Shown here piece by piece: positions 29,052 to 40,097 of a stretch of DNA of 64,000 nucleotides. This DNA comes from Erodium maritimum (lineage: Eukaryota; Streptophyta; Magnoliopsida; Geraniales; Geraniaceae). The notes under the pieces were generated by a model. That model did not search any database. It saw only the letters and a program-made list of their open reading frames with translations, and was not told the DNA's origin. The first letter of the stretch is position 1. Each line of letters starts with the position of its first letter. Position numbers and translations under genes: made by a program. Location: the NCBI GenBank assembly GCA_963921825.1, contig OY997593.1, positions 49,708,039 through 49,772,038 on the forward strand, given 5' to 3'.

Positions 29052-30397
29052 ATGATGCCCACTTTGTCCTTCCTAAAGATTTGTGGTTGCGAGGCTTATG
29101 TGAAACATTTGGTTTCGACTAAGCTCGAACCAAGATCTGAGATATGCACCTTCGTGTGGTATCCCAAAGCAACAAGGGGATGCTATTTCTACAATCCCAG
29201 TGAGAACATGGTGTTCGTCGCTTGGGGTGGGGTCTTTATGGAAAAGAAGTTTTGTTTCCAAAGACGTCATTGGGAGGACTGTGCATCTCGAAAAAATTCA
29301 GGATGGTACAGATCTGTCTAAACCAATTGGCAACCCAGTAGAAAGGAGCCAAAGATTGTCGTAGAGTAAGAACCAATTCCTGTTACAATTCCGGAAGGTC
29401 CAAGGCGATTTGAAAGGATCAATCTTCCACCTCCAAGATATGGTATCCGGAGGTGACAATGAAGTCATGGTGGATCACGATGATCCAGCCACCTTTCAGG
29501 AAGTCGTGGATGGGCCCAACTCCGAGTTATGGCTGGGAGCCATGAGGGAGGAAATGCAATCCATGTCAGACAACCGAGTCTGGGAACTGGTTGATCCCAT
29601 CAATGGTGTGAGGACCATAGGATGCAAATGGATCTTCAAGGTGAAGATGGACATGGACGGCAACCCTCTGACCAACAAAGCTCAACTGGTGGCGAAAGGT
29701 TATAGGCAGATCCAATGGATTGACTATGAGGAAACCTTCTCCTTAGTGGCTATGGTCAAAATCGATCCAAATTCTTCTTGACATAACTGCGTATCATAAT
29801 TACAAGATATGGCAAGTGGATGTCAAAACCGCTTTCCTAAATGGAAATTTGACTGAGTACGTTTGTATGTCTCGGCCCAAAGGTTTTGACGATCCGAAGA
29901 ATAAAGGAAAGATTTATAAGTTGTTGAAATCCATTTATGGATTGAAACGAACTTCTCGGAGTTGGATCCTTCGTTTTGATGAAGCTGTAATTGGATTTGG
30001 CTTAATCAAGAACGAGGATGAATCTTGCGTTTATAAGAAGGCTAGTGGGAGCAATATTACCTTTCTGGTTCTCATTGAAAACGACATCCCAACCTTGCAC
30101 GAGACTAAAGCTTGGTTGAGGAAGTGTTTTTCAATAAAGGACTTAGGCGATGCTTCTCATATCTTAAGGATTAAGATATGTAGAGATCGCACCAAGAGGG
30201 TCTTGGATTTAAGTCAGGGAACCTATGTGAACAAGGCATTGAGTAGGTTCTTAATGCTCGATTCAAAGAAAGGACTCTTACCCACTAGTCATGGCATTCA
30301 TCTCAGCAAGACTCAGTGTCCTAAGACACCTGATGAGCTGAAAAGGATGATGAGAATCCTATGCGCCTGGGGGCAGGATCGATCATATATGCCATGA
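29052..30397 (+). pseudogene. pol: Copia reverse transcriptase, YVDD box deleted
   Basis: Two open pieces (29410-29781 and 29816-30397) carry the RVT_2 signatures ELWLGAMREEM, CKWIFKVKMD and MDVKTAFLNGNL. The catalytic region reads FLVLIENDIPTL, whereas the family normally has Y-V-D-D and a few hydrophobic residues between FLVL and the following (I)GND. About seven residues, including both aspartates, are therefore missing. A frameshift separates the two pieces. Confidence 0.88.
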
Positions 30398-30529
30398 CAT
30401 GTATGAGACCAGACGTCTCGTAAGCCTTATGTTGTACCAGTAGACATCATTCTAACCCGGGGGAAAGATGATGCTGAACTAGTCGTCGAAGGATGAGTAG
30501 ACGCTAGTTTTCCAAGACAAATCCAGATG

Positions 30530-30966
30530 ACTTTAGAAGTCAATCAGGATATGTGTTTACGCTGAATGGCAGAGCTTTAGCTGGGAAAGCGTATAGCAAG
30601 ATACCATTGCCGAATCTACGACAGAGGCCAAGTACATGGATGCTGCAGAGGCAGCTAAGGAGGCTATGTGGATTTGGAAATTCATGGCAGGGCTGGGTGT
30701 AATTAAAAACCCATCCAGTCCGGTGAATCCATTTTGCGACAACACAAGGGCCATTGCGCAAGCTAAAAGCCTAGATCGCATAACAAATCCAAACATGTAC
30801 TGCGGCGTATCCACCTCATCAGATAAATACTGAACTGAGGTGAAGTGAAGATAACCGATATTGCAACAGATGATAACATAGCCAACCCGTTGACTAAGGC
30901 AGTGTCACTGCCTGAACATGTTAGACATGTAAAGTCGATGGGGACATATTGGAGTTTAGATTGGAA
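30530..30966 (+). pseudogene. Copia RNase H, frameshifted
   Basis: Fragments in different frames read YTLNGRALAGKAYS, then MDAAEAAKEAMWIWKF and NPFCDNTRAIAQAKS, the C-terminal RNase H of copia elements. It normally removes the RNA strand during copying. Several frame changes break it. Confidence 0.8.
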
Positions 30967-30969
30967 CTA

Positions 30970-30984
30970 GGGCAAGTGGGAGAT
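30970..30984 (+). promoter_or_regulatory. Copia polypurine tract
   Basis: GGGCAAGTGGGAGAT immediately precedes the 3' LTR start TGTTAGTC, the usual plus-strand primer site. Confidence 0.88.
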
Positions 30985-32672
30985 TGTTAGTCTTAGTGCC
31001 CGTAGTTCAATCCTAAATGTCCAAATGTATATATCATCGTTAGCAATAAAATTAAAGCGGCTTTATATTACTTATGTGTTGGAGTAATATATCGATGTGT
31101 GCTCTGATCTATGCCCACCATGCGAATAGAACCATAGATCGAGATAGATCACACTCGATGGGTCCCTAGTCAACAAAGCTTCACTAGAAGCGACTAGTAT
31201 GAAAGATGACTCTTTATGGCTTACGTTCTGTTAGTCATTGGAATGGGATTCCGGAGTCTGATCATAGATATCATGTGGGACATGATATTGGACGACCCGC
31301 CCTGAATATGTGCCATAGATTAAGTCATGAACATATTCAGTGTTGTAGCTTGTCATGTATCCTTAGACCAAGGAGTCTTTGTGATCGCTATGTAGTCAAC
31401 AACTGAGTTTGACCTGAGCCTAACGTTGTCCGTAACAGGGCTTCCATAACGGCCAGGATTGGCTTGGGGACGGGCTACATGAGTGACACGAAAGACGGCT
31501 AAGGGATTTATCCCTCATACTAAGGTATGGGAAAGATATCGGTTCTCGGCCACTTGATCGAGAGTGACTGGAAGAATAGCATGGCCATGCACATGATACT
31601 AGGTATCATATCTTCAGTCATCTCACATATCAAGGAACGGTGATTGAGAATAATAAGGATGACGGCTCTATGCCTTATCTCAATCAGGATATCGGAGATA
31701 AAAGGATAATGACATGAACGGCGGAAAGGTTAGAATCGACAGGGTCGATTCGTTATGTAGTGTCAGGCAATACTAAAGTCTCGTTAGTTGCCACTTAAAT
31801 AGGATCAAGTAAAATGGGATTTTATGTTGATCTATTGACATGCATAGACCTAAGGGTCACACCGGAGGATGAAACTCATTGACACATTTATGGAGAATGG
31901 CCAAAAGGGAGTTGTCTCGGGACATGACCAAAAATGGGTTTTGGGTCATGTGTCCGTACGTGAATAGGACTTTACGGATCGAGACAAGGCTTGGAGTCTT
32001 GGGATTGATCGCGTCGGATAATGTTGGACATTTCCGGTATGGAAGGCATGGAGGCGATGGGCGAATCACGGGACCTCGTTGGAAATGGTCACGGGCCATG
32101 TTCCAAGAGGCCCATGAAAGGCCCATGCAACCAAGGCCCATGGAACTAATTAATCAAGTCTTGATTAATTAGTACTAAGTAAGCAAGACAAGGATTAAGG
32201 TGTTGGTGATTCACCACCTAACCCAATCTTGTCTTGCCATACTTTGTCCTATTTACACCTTACTTGACACCATACTTGTCCCATGCCTTTAGTTGGACAA
32301 GTATGGGTTTTGTTATGTTTAAGTCATCTTTTTTCAACATAACAAACACAAGACAAGAATAGGAAACACATTTTCTCTCCCTCTTCCATGGCCATTTCGG
32401 GTTTGGCTAGTTTCCACCTCCATGTTTGTGTTCTTGAGTCCTCAAAGAGAAGAACTACGTGGCTTTGATTCCCATGTGGATACGTAGGCGTCTTGGAGAC
32501 TCAAGCCAATCATTCGTTAACCGGTGTTCTTGTTTTGGTAAGAACTAGTGCTGAATTTTTCTCTTGTTAATCCATTCTTTGTTAGTTGTTTCATGGTTTT
32601 AATTGTCTCTTGGTTTTCATTGATTTTCCGCTGCGAGTTGGTTCATCTCCAACCCTACCTCGAGACCCAACA
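30985..32672 (+). mobile_element. 3' LTR of the copia element
   Basis: 1688 bp, same length as the 5' LTR, with eight single-base differences seen by eye. It ends GACCCAACA next to the GCAGC target copy. Confidence 0.96.
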
Positions 32673-32869
32673 GCAGCAACACACAATCAGTATGCCAGTA
32701 ATAAAATACTGCACATACACACAAACACAAACAGGACTTAAAACACTACAGGTCTACACACGGTTTCCGACTTGCGTACCCAACGCACGACGGGACTTTA
32801 TTGACTCGACTCTCCCCACCTAATTGACGTACAGTCCGAGGTGTGAAACCTCGAGCTCTGATACCAAGC
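32673..32869 (-). other. Start of the gypsy internal region with primer site
   Basis: This 197-bp piece is the leader of the gypsy element severed by the copia insertion. On the minus strand TGGTATCAGAGCTCGAGG (32849-32866) lies three bases inside the 5' LTR and matches a tRNA-iMet primer site. No coding sequence is present. Confidence 0.85.
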
Positions 32870-35851
32870 TGTCACGCCCCGAATTCGGTAGAACCGAACC
32901 CGGAACGCGAACGGTAAAAAAATAAAACAATTTTTAAACCTTTTAAATAAATCGCTTTAAAATCACCATTTAGTTAATCAAAATAATAATTTACAACTCA
33001 AAAGTACGTCACAACAAGCGGACAAAATACAAGGCGTACGTCGCTAGACTCAAAAGGAAACCCGGACTCCCGCTCCCAGCTCTTCAAGCTTCGAGAGCTC
33101 ACCTAGTCCGTCCCGCGACCAGTACCTGTAGGAAAAGTAGCTAGGGGTGAGCGTTCGATCACCACCACAGATAACATACTGACTACGGCATACTAGCAGA
33201 CAATGCCGGTAACACCAACAACAAACCCAACACTGGGGACTACTATCCCCAACTCAAGTAACCCGACTGACACAGAACTGTTACTTTCCCCAACCGACTC
33301 AACACTCGGACACGTATTGTAGACCCGACACAACGATTACGATTTCCTCCAAAGACACGAAAGATAACCACGCAACACCCAAGATCACAAAGGATCACAC
33401 ACCAAACAAGATCGCAAAGGATCGCACTACAGCTGCTCAGTCCCCACGCAACTTTTCCCGACACGACGGTCGGATCAGGCGGTCGAACTGTCGCACTTTT
33501 CCCAACACGACAGTTGGATCAGGCGGTCGACCTGTCGCAGTTTTCCCAACACGACGATTGGATCAGGCGGTCGACCTGTCGCACTTTTCCCGACATGCAG
33601 TCGGATCAGGCTGTCGACTTGTCACACCCCATCCTCAGACAACCACAATCACAATCACAACCAAAGTTCGACAAACAACAACAACACCGGTTTAACAACT
33701 CCACAGGCACTCATGGCCACCCAAGACACCAACGGTAAAACACGGGTTCAACAACCCCACGGGCACTCATGGCCACCCAAGACACACCAACAGTAAAATA
33801 CAGGTTTAACAACCCCACGGGCACTCATGGCCACCCAAGACACACCAACAGTAAAAATATGGGTTTAACAACCCCACGGGCACTCATGGCCACCCAAGAC
33901 ACACCAATAGTAAAACACGGGTTTAACAACCCCACAGGCACTCATGGCCACCCAAGGCACACCAATAGTAAAATACGGATTTAACAACCCCACAGGCACT
34001 CATGGCCACCCAAGACACATCAACAGTAAAATACGGGTTTAACAACCCCACGGGCACTCATGGCCACCCAAGACACAAACTAAACAATCAACCTCCGAGC
34101 ATAACCAAATGCCTCCAGTAATTCTAATATCGATAAGTTCACTGCTCCTACGACACTACTAAGTGTCACATGCATTTCTATTGTTCGATATGTTCCCGTA
34201 TCATACGACACCACCCGGTGTCGCCTGCCTTTCTATTGTTCGATAACTTACTTAACCCACGACACCCAAGTGTCACATGTATTTCTACTGTTAACTTTCC
34301 CTAGTCAGGGCCGAGATCCGGCTACTTTTCACTACCTCGTATGCTTTTCCAAAATCTCACAACCAAGCTCCGGCGTGATCACGATCACTCGCCTAGTTTT
34401 CCCTTTCCTCTGTCGGTGGCACGATCTAACAAGAAAACAATTTAAAACACCTTTAAGTTCGCAGGCATAAACTGAGTTTTAATACACTTGACGCCCAAAC
34501 GCAACCCCGCCAATGTCGGTCACTCCCAAACTTCCCAATTACTCGACATTGTCGATAATGGGCCCGGAAAGGCCCGTTTCGCCCGACCCGGCGAATCTGC
34601 CCGGGATTGGAAAACGTCCTTCCGGGGCTCCGAAAATTCCCGTTTTCGTTTCTACGGTCTTAGAATAATTCAAGAGTTCCAACGCAATCGACGGAATCAA
34701 TTTCCGACTCCCGAGCAATTTAATTCGCATTTAAAGTTTCTAAACCCGTCATTTACAACTTTTACAATTTAGTTCCAAAATTCGTTTTGGGTGTGGATTA
34801 AATACTTGGGGAACGTCCTAAACCACCCGAACATGAAAACCTGAGACCCGAGCATGTGGGCCCTACCCGGCCCTTAAGACCCGAGGGTGGTTGGGCCGGT
34901 TCACCATGGTCGTGGCCGGTACTAGCTCCGGCCAGCCACCACCCCAACTCCGGTAGCCACCATACACGGTGGCCGGAGCTCCCTCGAGCCTCCGGTCACC
35001 GGAAAACGATCATTTTTTCGCTCCAACACGCCTCCAACGAACCCCACACCTCAACTCAACCATAGTCTACTCATTTAAACCCAAACCCTAAACTTTAAAC
35101 GTACCAAAACGAAAATCGAAAGGGTACTCACCGTAGGGAATGACGGTGGGAGCTCGATTCCTTGACCGTTGAGACGATCCGTTGGTTGGATCGTCGGAAA
35201 ATCACAAAAATCCAAATCTTTCTTCTCTTTTTCTCTTTTCTCCTTTTCTTTCTTCTCTCCACTTTCTCTCTCTATTTTCTTCTCTTTTTTGGTGTTATGG
35301 CCGAACACTTGTATTTGCTTTTCCTTTTGTTTTGTTTTTAAAACAACAACTAACACTTTATTACAAAACTAACACTCATGTAGTCTTCTTTTGTTTTGTC
35401 CCAAAAACCTAACACCACCACTTGTGTGACATGTGGCAAGTGGGTCCCACCCCTTTTTGGAAAATATCTTCTAGATATTTTTTAGTCAGATTCGCGAAAT
35501 TCGGCCTTCTCGGGCACTTTTTCCAAGAAATTACGAAACTTCACGAGCTATAAGGAAACTGATCAACTAAGACCTCTGCGATGACGGCTAAGCTTTTTGG
35601 ATCCAAAACGGACCTCGAATGGACCAAAACGTCGCTAGGTTGACTTTTCCAGCAAAAAGTCAACCTTTCCCAAATTGGTCAGAAAGTTGCCCTGAGTCCC
35701 CCGGAACTCACTTTGGTCGATATCGGGGTCAATTTAAGTCCGTTATGACCCTCGGGGTCAGATTTAGGTTCATTTAAGTGACTGTCCAAATTTTTTAAAT
35801 TTTCTTGTTTTTCGCCGATTTGACTGGCATTGACCGGGAGTGGTTCTTACA
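32870..35851 (-). mobile_element. 5' LTR of the gypsy element
   Basis: It begins TGTCACGCCCCGAATTC on the + strand and ends GGTTCTTACA; 2982 bp. It is colinear with 16796-19792, including both tandem arrays, but has many substitutions and small indels. Confidence 0.93.
33460..34080. repeat. Tandem arrays in gypsy 5' LTR
   Basis: These are the counterparts of 17385-17560 (unit with GGATCAGGCGGTCGACCTG) and 17640-18010 (unit with CACTCATGGCCACCCAAG). Copy numbers are similar but units differ at scattered bases between the two LTRs. Confidence 0.9.
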
Positions 35852-37201
35852 TACCTCTTCAAAATGATTACCTCAAAATCTACACCAAGATTAAGATATA
35901 GATACTTATAACATTCTGGACTCTAGAAAACCTTTATTTGGCACAACCCCAACACAAGGCAGTCAAGTGAAAGCTGCTATTTTAAGTAGAAAGGTTTGGA
36001 AGTCAAAGGAATTGACTCTATTGACAGTTAGTAGTATAAGTAGATAGATAGGAGTACATATTGCTATTTGTGAAGCCTTTTGTTCTCAAACTTATACTAC
36101 ACTCAATCAGTATTAGAGAAATTGGGAGAGCAGAAAAATAAGCAATCTAACAATTCCCTGAACTTGTTTAATTCCCACCCTCTGAGTTGTCTTCTGAAAA
36201 TGAAATGTCAATCTCTTTCACTCTGAAATTCTTGCACTTTAAACTATTTTGTGTGCTAAGATTAAAAAGTCTCTAGAATTTATACTTGAGTACAGTGTCA
36301 GAAATCTAAAAGTCTTCCCGAAAATTGATCCTCCATCCATTACCAACATACCAAACTAAATTAGAGGTCCCAAAAGCATTGCTAAAATTATAGTCAATTA
36401 ACAGTGAAGAGAAATGTGCAATGAAGCTCAAACCATTATTGATCAGAGCTGTAGAAAGATCCTAATCACAAACATCTCATCCTAATTTAGCTCAAACAAC
36501 TTTCTTCCATAGAGAGTTTATCAATAGCAAGCCTCCACCACCACTTGGCAAGGAGTGTCTGATTCATGAAAGAAAGTTTCTTGGTCCCCGAGCCTAGTTC
36601 TTTAGGCCTACAGATTAAAACCCAATGAACTCTATGTAGAGCCCTCCTAGTTACAGTCTCATTCCAGAGATACCTTCTCTGTCATTTCTCCATCTCTCTG
36701 ATGACTCCCACAAGAGCTTTAAATAAAGACATATGATAACGAGGGAGTGAGCTCAAGGAAGACTTGATGAGTGTGATCCTGCCACCAAATGACAAGAACT
36801 TGGATTGCCACATACTCAACTTCCTCTTGAACTTGTTAACGATAGGCACTCAAGTCTTGTATCTCCTTGGATTAACACCCAATTGAATGCCATCCATGAT
36901 CTGTCTCCCAGCTACAAATCTTAATTGCACATCACTCACCAATGTATTCATCACTACCTTGAGCCTAGCTACCAGTAACTTGGAAACGATTTAGTATGGA
37001 TCATCAACTAAACCGATGGGCATGTAGTCCCTAAATTCTAGAGGAGAGATAACCTTTGGGATGAGGGTGATGAAAGAGAAATTTATACCCTTACCCAAGT
37101 GTCCCAAATTGATGGAAATTATGAAAAAAGGCCAGTATATCTTCTTCAAAAAACTACCACCCTTTCTGAAAGAAGAGTAAGAAGTAACCATCAAGACCAG
37201 G
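35852..37201 (-). pseudogene. Old LINE reverse transcriptase region (piece 3 of 4)
   Basis: The minus-strand frame at 37194-36991 reads GKGINFSFITLIPKV then PLEFRDYMPIGLV, the classic N-terminal RT motif of plant LINEs (usually RPISLV). Beyond a stop come [17 protein letters not shown] and a thumb/zinc-binding stretch with many breaks. It runs from the gypsy target copy at its low end to the hAT target copy at its high end. It is non-functional. Confidence 0.85.
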
Positions 37202-37308
37202 AAAGGTTCTAAAAAACGCCAAGCGTTAGTCGAGCGGTTAGAGCCTTCGGGGATTAATCGGAGACTAGTCAGATATTAATCGGATTTGTATTTTTCGACT
37301 TTTTTTAA

Positions 37309-37667
37309 GGATAATTGTCCAAAACTATCACAAAGTTTCGTCCACAAACGAGTTGATGCAAAAAGTTTCGTCCACACTGTGTGGCTACCCTGAAGATTTG
37401 CCCACGACTTTTTTAGTTTTGACGTAATAGGGATGTTCAGAATGATGGTCTGGGCAGTGCTTCTGGATTGAATAGAAGCATGGACAAAACTTTAATGCAT
37501 TCACAAAGTGTGGAAAAAACTTAAATGCACCCACAAAAGCGTGGGCAAAACTTCAATGCACCCACAATGCGTATACAAAACTTCAGTGCACCCACAAAGC
37601 GTGGACAAAAATTTATGCATCAACTCGTTTGTTTACGAAACGTTATGGTAGATTTGGACAATTATCC
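37309..37667. mobile_element. Mutator-like MITE with repeats of GTGGACAAAACTT
   Basis: The ends GGATAATTGTCCAAA and TTTGGACAATTATCC are inverted, with arms of about 50 bases. Termini resemble those of the intron 2 MITE (GGGATAATTATC). Flanks are T-rich and only loosely repeated, so the target duplication is unclear. The centre has about five direct copies of a unit with CACCCACAAAGCGTGG and ACAAAACTT. Confidence 0.65.
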
Positions 37668-37696
37668 CTTTTTAAAATTTCTTAACAAATATGTTA

Positions 37697-38655
37697 TTTT
37701 TTTTTGATAGGCTAAGAATTTTATTAAGCTAGTGTTCTATAAGAATATAGAACACAGCAGGAAAGAATCCAAAAAGGATCAATTCCTCAAAACCAATACA
37801 ACTCCGAAGAGTAAACAAGGATAGTAAAAAACGCTACTTCATATCTGGATTTAAACAAATAAACCGGTTTGAAACCGGAACAGGGGGTAAAGAGCGAATT
37901 GGAGTCGGTGCCTCAAAAACCTCGACCCCGTCCTCGACTTCCTTCACAGGCAAAACGCGAAGATTTACGGCCTTTCGACCGACTTTCGAGCTGTAACTCC
38001 AATTGCCCGTGCTATCTTGTTTGGCAATGTCTACCCTGTAACATCCCAAATTAGCCCCATTATCAGCAGAGGTCCTAGCTCGTGTCTGATAGACCACGAT
38101 TGGTTGTTTAGGAAGCTTCGATTGACTCTTCTTTGGGCGACCTCGTTTTTTTGGCACAGCCACCGATATCGGTTTTTGCAAGGCATCCTTCCACGGACTT
38201 CCTTGGAAATCAAACTCCGAAGGTAGATCACCCGAGCCCCTAACTGAGGGGTCCAAATCTTTCTCCATTCGCTTAAAAATGGTAACCAAAGTCGGATCCT
38301 CTCGAGCCAACAATTGGGTCTTAACTGGTGAAACAACAACAAGCCCAGGAAGCCCACAAGGCAGGCCCGCCCCTACCAGGCCTGAAACCTGATTTAGTCC
38401 AGGCCCACCAAGAGAGGTGTCTTGGCCCAAAGGAGCTTGAAACCCAAACCCAATTGTGACGCCGTCCATCACCACAGACGTTGCCAAACTGTCCGAAATC
38501 TCTGGCGCGATCAGATGAGGATCAACACAATCAATTGAATTCGAAAACGCAATCCCGTGATTAGCAATCCCTGGAATCACGGACTCAATTCCTGGAACGG
38601 GGGACTCCAACGGAGACGGAGCGACACACGGGACAGAGCCACCCGTGCTCTGTTT
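37697..38655 (-). mobile_element. LINE-tailed retroposon with AT-hook reading frame
   Basis: Read on the minus strand, an open frame ending VPVSNRFICLNPDMK is followed by about 130 bases of 3' UTR and a poly(A) run (T9 at 37697-37705). The UTR ends TTAGCCTATCAAAAA and is similar to that of the copy at 55899-56762. Its 5' edge, near 38655, is adjacent to the target duplication of a Mutator-like element. The target duplication of the retroposon itself was not resolved. Confidence 0.6.
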
Positions 38656-38694
38656 ATATGTATGAAAAAATATAAATTTTAGGGTTAATATCAT
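37834..38694 (-). CDS. Open frame with AT-hook, in LINE-tailed retroposon
   Basis: An uninterrupted 286-codon frame, unusually long for this region. Residues 182-189 read KKRGRPKK, an AT-hook-like basic motif for binding AT-rich DNA; the rest is Pro/Gly-rich and low in recognisable structure. The last 15 residues match the end of the RRM frame at 55725. The first Met and about ten residues come from the neighbouring Mutator-like element's end (38682 onward), not from the retroposon. It may be a relic of a plant LINE ORF1, whose proteins often carry such basic motifs. Expression is unknown. Confidence 0.45.
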   Translation of the reverse strand: MILTLKFIFFHTYKQSTGGSVPCVAPSPLESPVPGIESVIPGIANHGIAFSNSIDCVDPHLIAPEISDSLATSVVMDGVTIGFGFQAPLGQDTSLGGPGLNQVSGLVGAGLPCGLPGLVVVSPVKTQLLAREDPTLVTIFKRMEKDLDPSVRGSGDLPSEFDFQGSPWKDALQKPISVAVPKKRGRPKKSQSKLPKQPIVVYQTRARTSADNGANLGCYRVDIAKQDSTGNWSYSSKVGRKAVNLRVLPVKEVEDGVEVFEAPTPIRSLPPVPVSNRFICLNPDMK

Positions 38695-39421
38695 AAAGCA
38701 CCATACATGTATACATCATTTGTAAATAACACACTAAGTTACGACTTTTTCATCTGGCACACCTATGTATCACAAAGTTATGCAAATAACACACTAAGTT
38801 ACGACTTTTTCATCTGGCTCACTTATGTATAACAAAATTATCATCGTCAGAATTTCTAATACTTAGTCTATTTTTTTTTTGAAATTCTGAAAACGCCCTC
38901 GCTTCTTAAACCTTAATTTCATATCTTACTTTTTCTATTAATTTCATATCTGACTTTTTTTATTAATTTATTTTTTGAAATTACGAAAATGCCCTCTCTC
39001 CCCTCGCCCGAGCTCCGGCCGAACAACGGCGACGCACCCTCTCCTACCTCACTTCCCGAGCTCCGGCCAAAAAACGGTGGCACCAAGGGGGCAATGCTCT
39101 CGTTAGGGTTTCTAAGTGAGAGAAAGGATTGAATTTGATTTTGGGAAAGGATTTGAATTTGATTTATTTAATTATTTTTCAAATTTTTAGAAATAAAATC
39201 TGATTTATTGATTTTCTTTTTATTTATTAATGGTATTGTTGTAGTTTGTTTTAATAGTGAGGGGCATTTGCGTCTTTTTAACAAAAATTTAACATAAAAA
39301 GTATTAGAAATTCAAACGATGACAATTTTGTAATACATAAGTGTGCTAGATGAAAAAATCGCAACTTAGTGTGTTATTTACAAATGACGTATACCTGTGT
39401 GGTGCTTTATGATATTAACCC
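38682..39421. mobile_element. Mutator-like non-autonomous element (740 bp)
   Basis: The ends GGGTTAATATCATAAAGCAC and its inverse are flanked by a perfect nine-base duplication TAAATTTTA (38673-38681 and 39422-39430). Arms extend at least 80 bases. The left arm holds a repeated block with ACACACTAAGTTACGACTTT (near 38729 and 38792). The centre (38990-39110) is a GC-rich stretch with CCGAGCTCCGGCC twice, unlike its AT-rich surroundings, possibly captured from elsewhere. Confidence 0.88.
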
Positions 39422-39696
39422 TAAATTTTATCATGAAAAAATAGTAACAAACATTTAAAAAATACAAAAAATATATAGTTGTTACATACTAATCCTTAAA
39501 TGACAAAAAAGTTCAAATAAAAAAAAATAATATCCTTACATAAAAAATAAAACTAGGAATAATTTTTTTTAAACTAATATGATATTTTCCTAAAAAGACA
39601 AAAAAATGTTAATAAAAAATTATAAAATATTAACACCCATAATTATTTAAGATGTAAGTATATATAATTTATGATTAAATTTATCAATAAAATTAC

Positions 39697-39708
39697 ATAT
39701 ATTTAATA

Positions 39709-39739
<31 letters not shown>

Positions 39740-39740
39740 T

Positions 39741-39804
<64 letters not shown>
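39697..39804. repeat. TA and TAA microsatellites
   Basis: A run of TA repeats with short TTTATA units passes into about 20 copies of AAT/TAA. It lies in the right half of the hAT element at 37202-40097. Confidence 0.95.
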
Positions 39805-40097
39805 GGAAATGTATAAACGAATAACAAATATTTAGGATAAAACCATAAAAATTGGATAAGTGTTGAAAAAATTCCGCTTAGGCAACGATTAATCCCCGCC
39901 TAAACGCCGATTAATCCCCGCTTAGGCACCGATTAATCCCCGCCTAGGCGCCGATTAATCCCCGCTTAGGTGGGAATTGACTCGATTTTTTCAAATTCGT
40001 CTAGAGCCGCCCGACTTGTTAAAATCGGGCTAGTGTTCGAAAAATCTCCGCTTAGGCGTCGATTAATCCCCGCTCAGACCCGATTTTTAGAACATTG

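Larger units (their letters stand above)
24212..32672 (+). mobile_element. Ty1/copia retrotransposon nested in the gypsy leader
   Basis: It has two LTRs of 1688 bp each (24212-25899 and 30985-32672) and a perfect target duplication GCAGC (24207-24211 and 32673-32677). A tRNA-iMet-type primer site and a purine tract are present. Order inside is gag remnant, zinc knuckle, protease, integrase, RT, RNase H, which is the copia order. By eye the LTRs differ at 8 positions (about 0.5%), so insertion is recent. The coding region is nonetheless heavily damaged. Confidence 0.96.
16796..35851 (-). mobile_element. Ty3/gypsy element (chromovirus-like), split by a copia insertion
   Basis: The whole element runs on the minus strand. 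The 5' LTR is 32870-35851, the PBS 32849-32866, the interior 19793-24211 plus 32673-32869, and the 3' LTR 16796-19792. Flanking five-base target copies are TACAT (16791-16795) and TACCT (35852-35856), one mismatch. After removing the 8461-bp copia insertion the element is about 10.6 kb, with LTRs near 3 kb and only about 4.6 kb inside. Order on the minus strand is protease, RT, RNase H, damaged integrase, chromodomain-like tail. No gag was found. LTRs differ in length (2982 and 2997) and at many positions, so it is fairly old. Confidence 0.93.
37202..40097. mobile_element. hAT-type element inside the LINE, itself invaded
   Basis: The ends AAAGGTTCTAAAAAACG and CGATTTTTAGAACATTG are inverted repeats flanked by AGACCAGG (37194-37201) and GGACCAGG (40098-40105), seven of eight identical. 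The LINE frame reads PGLDG when the element is removed (usual PGPDG), which supports the boundaries. Terminal motifs GATTAATC and CCCCGC(C/T)TAGGC are shared with 12457-13030. It contains two Mutator-like elements and a LINE-tailed retroposon; no transposase is visible. Confidence 0.82.

Noticed and set aside
37697-38655. Target duplication for the AT-hook retroposon
   Set aside because: ATATGT-like words occur at both edges but the match is too short and the 5' edge too uncertain to claim.
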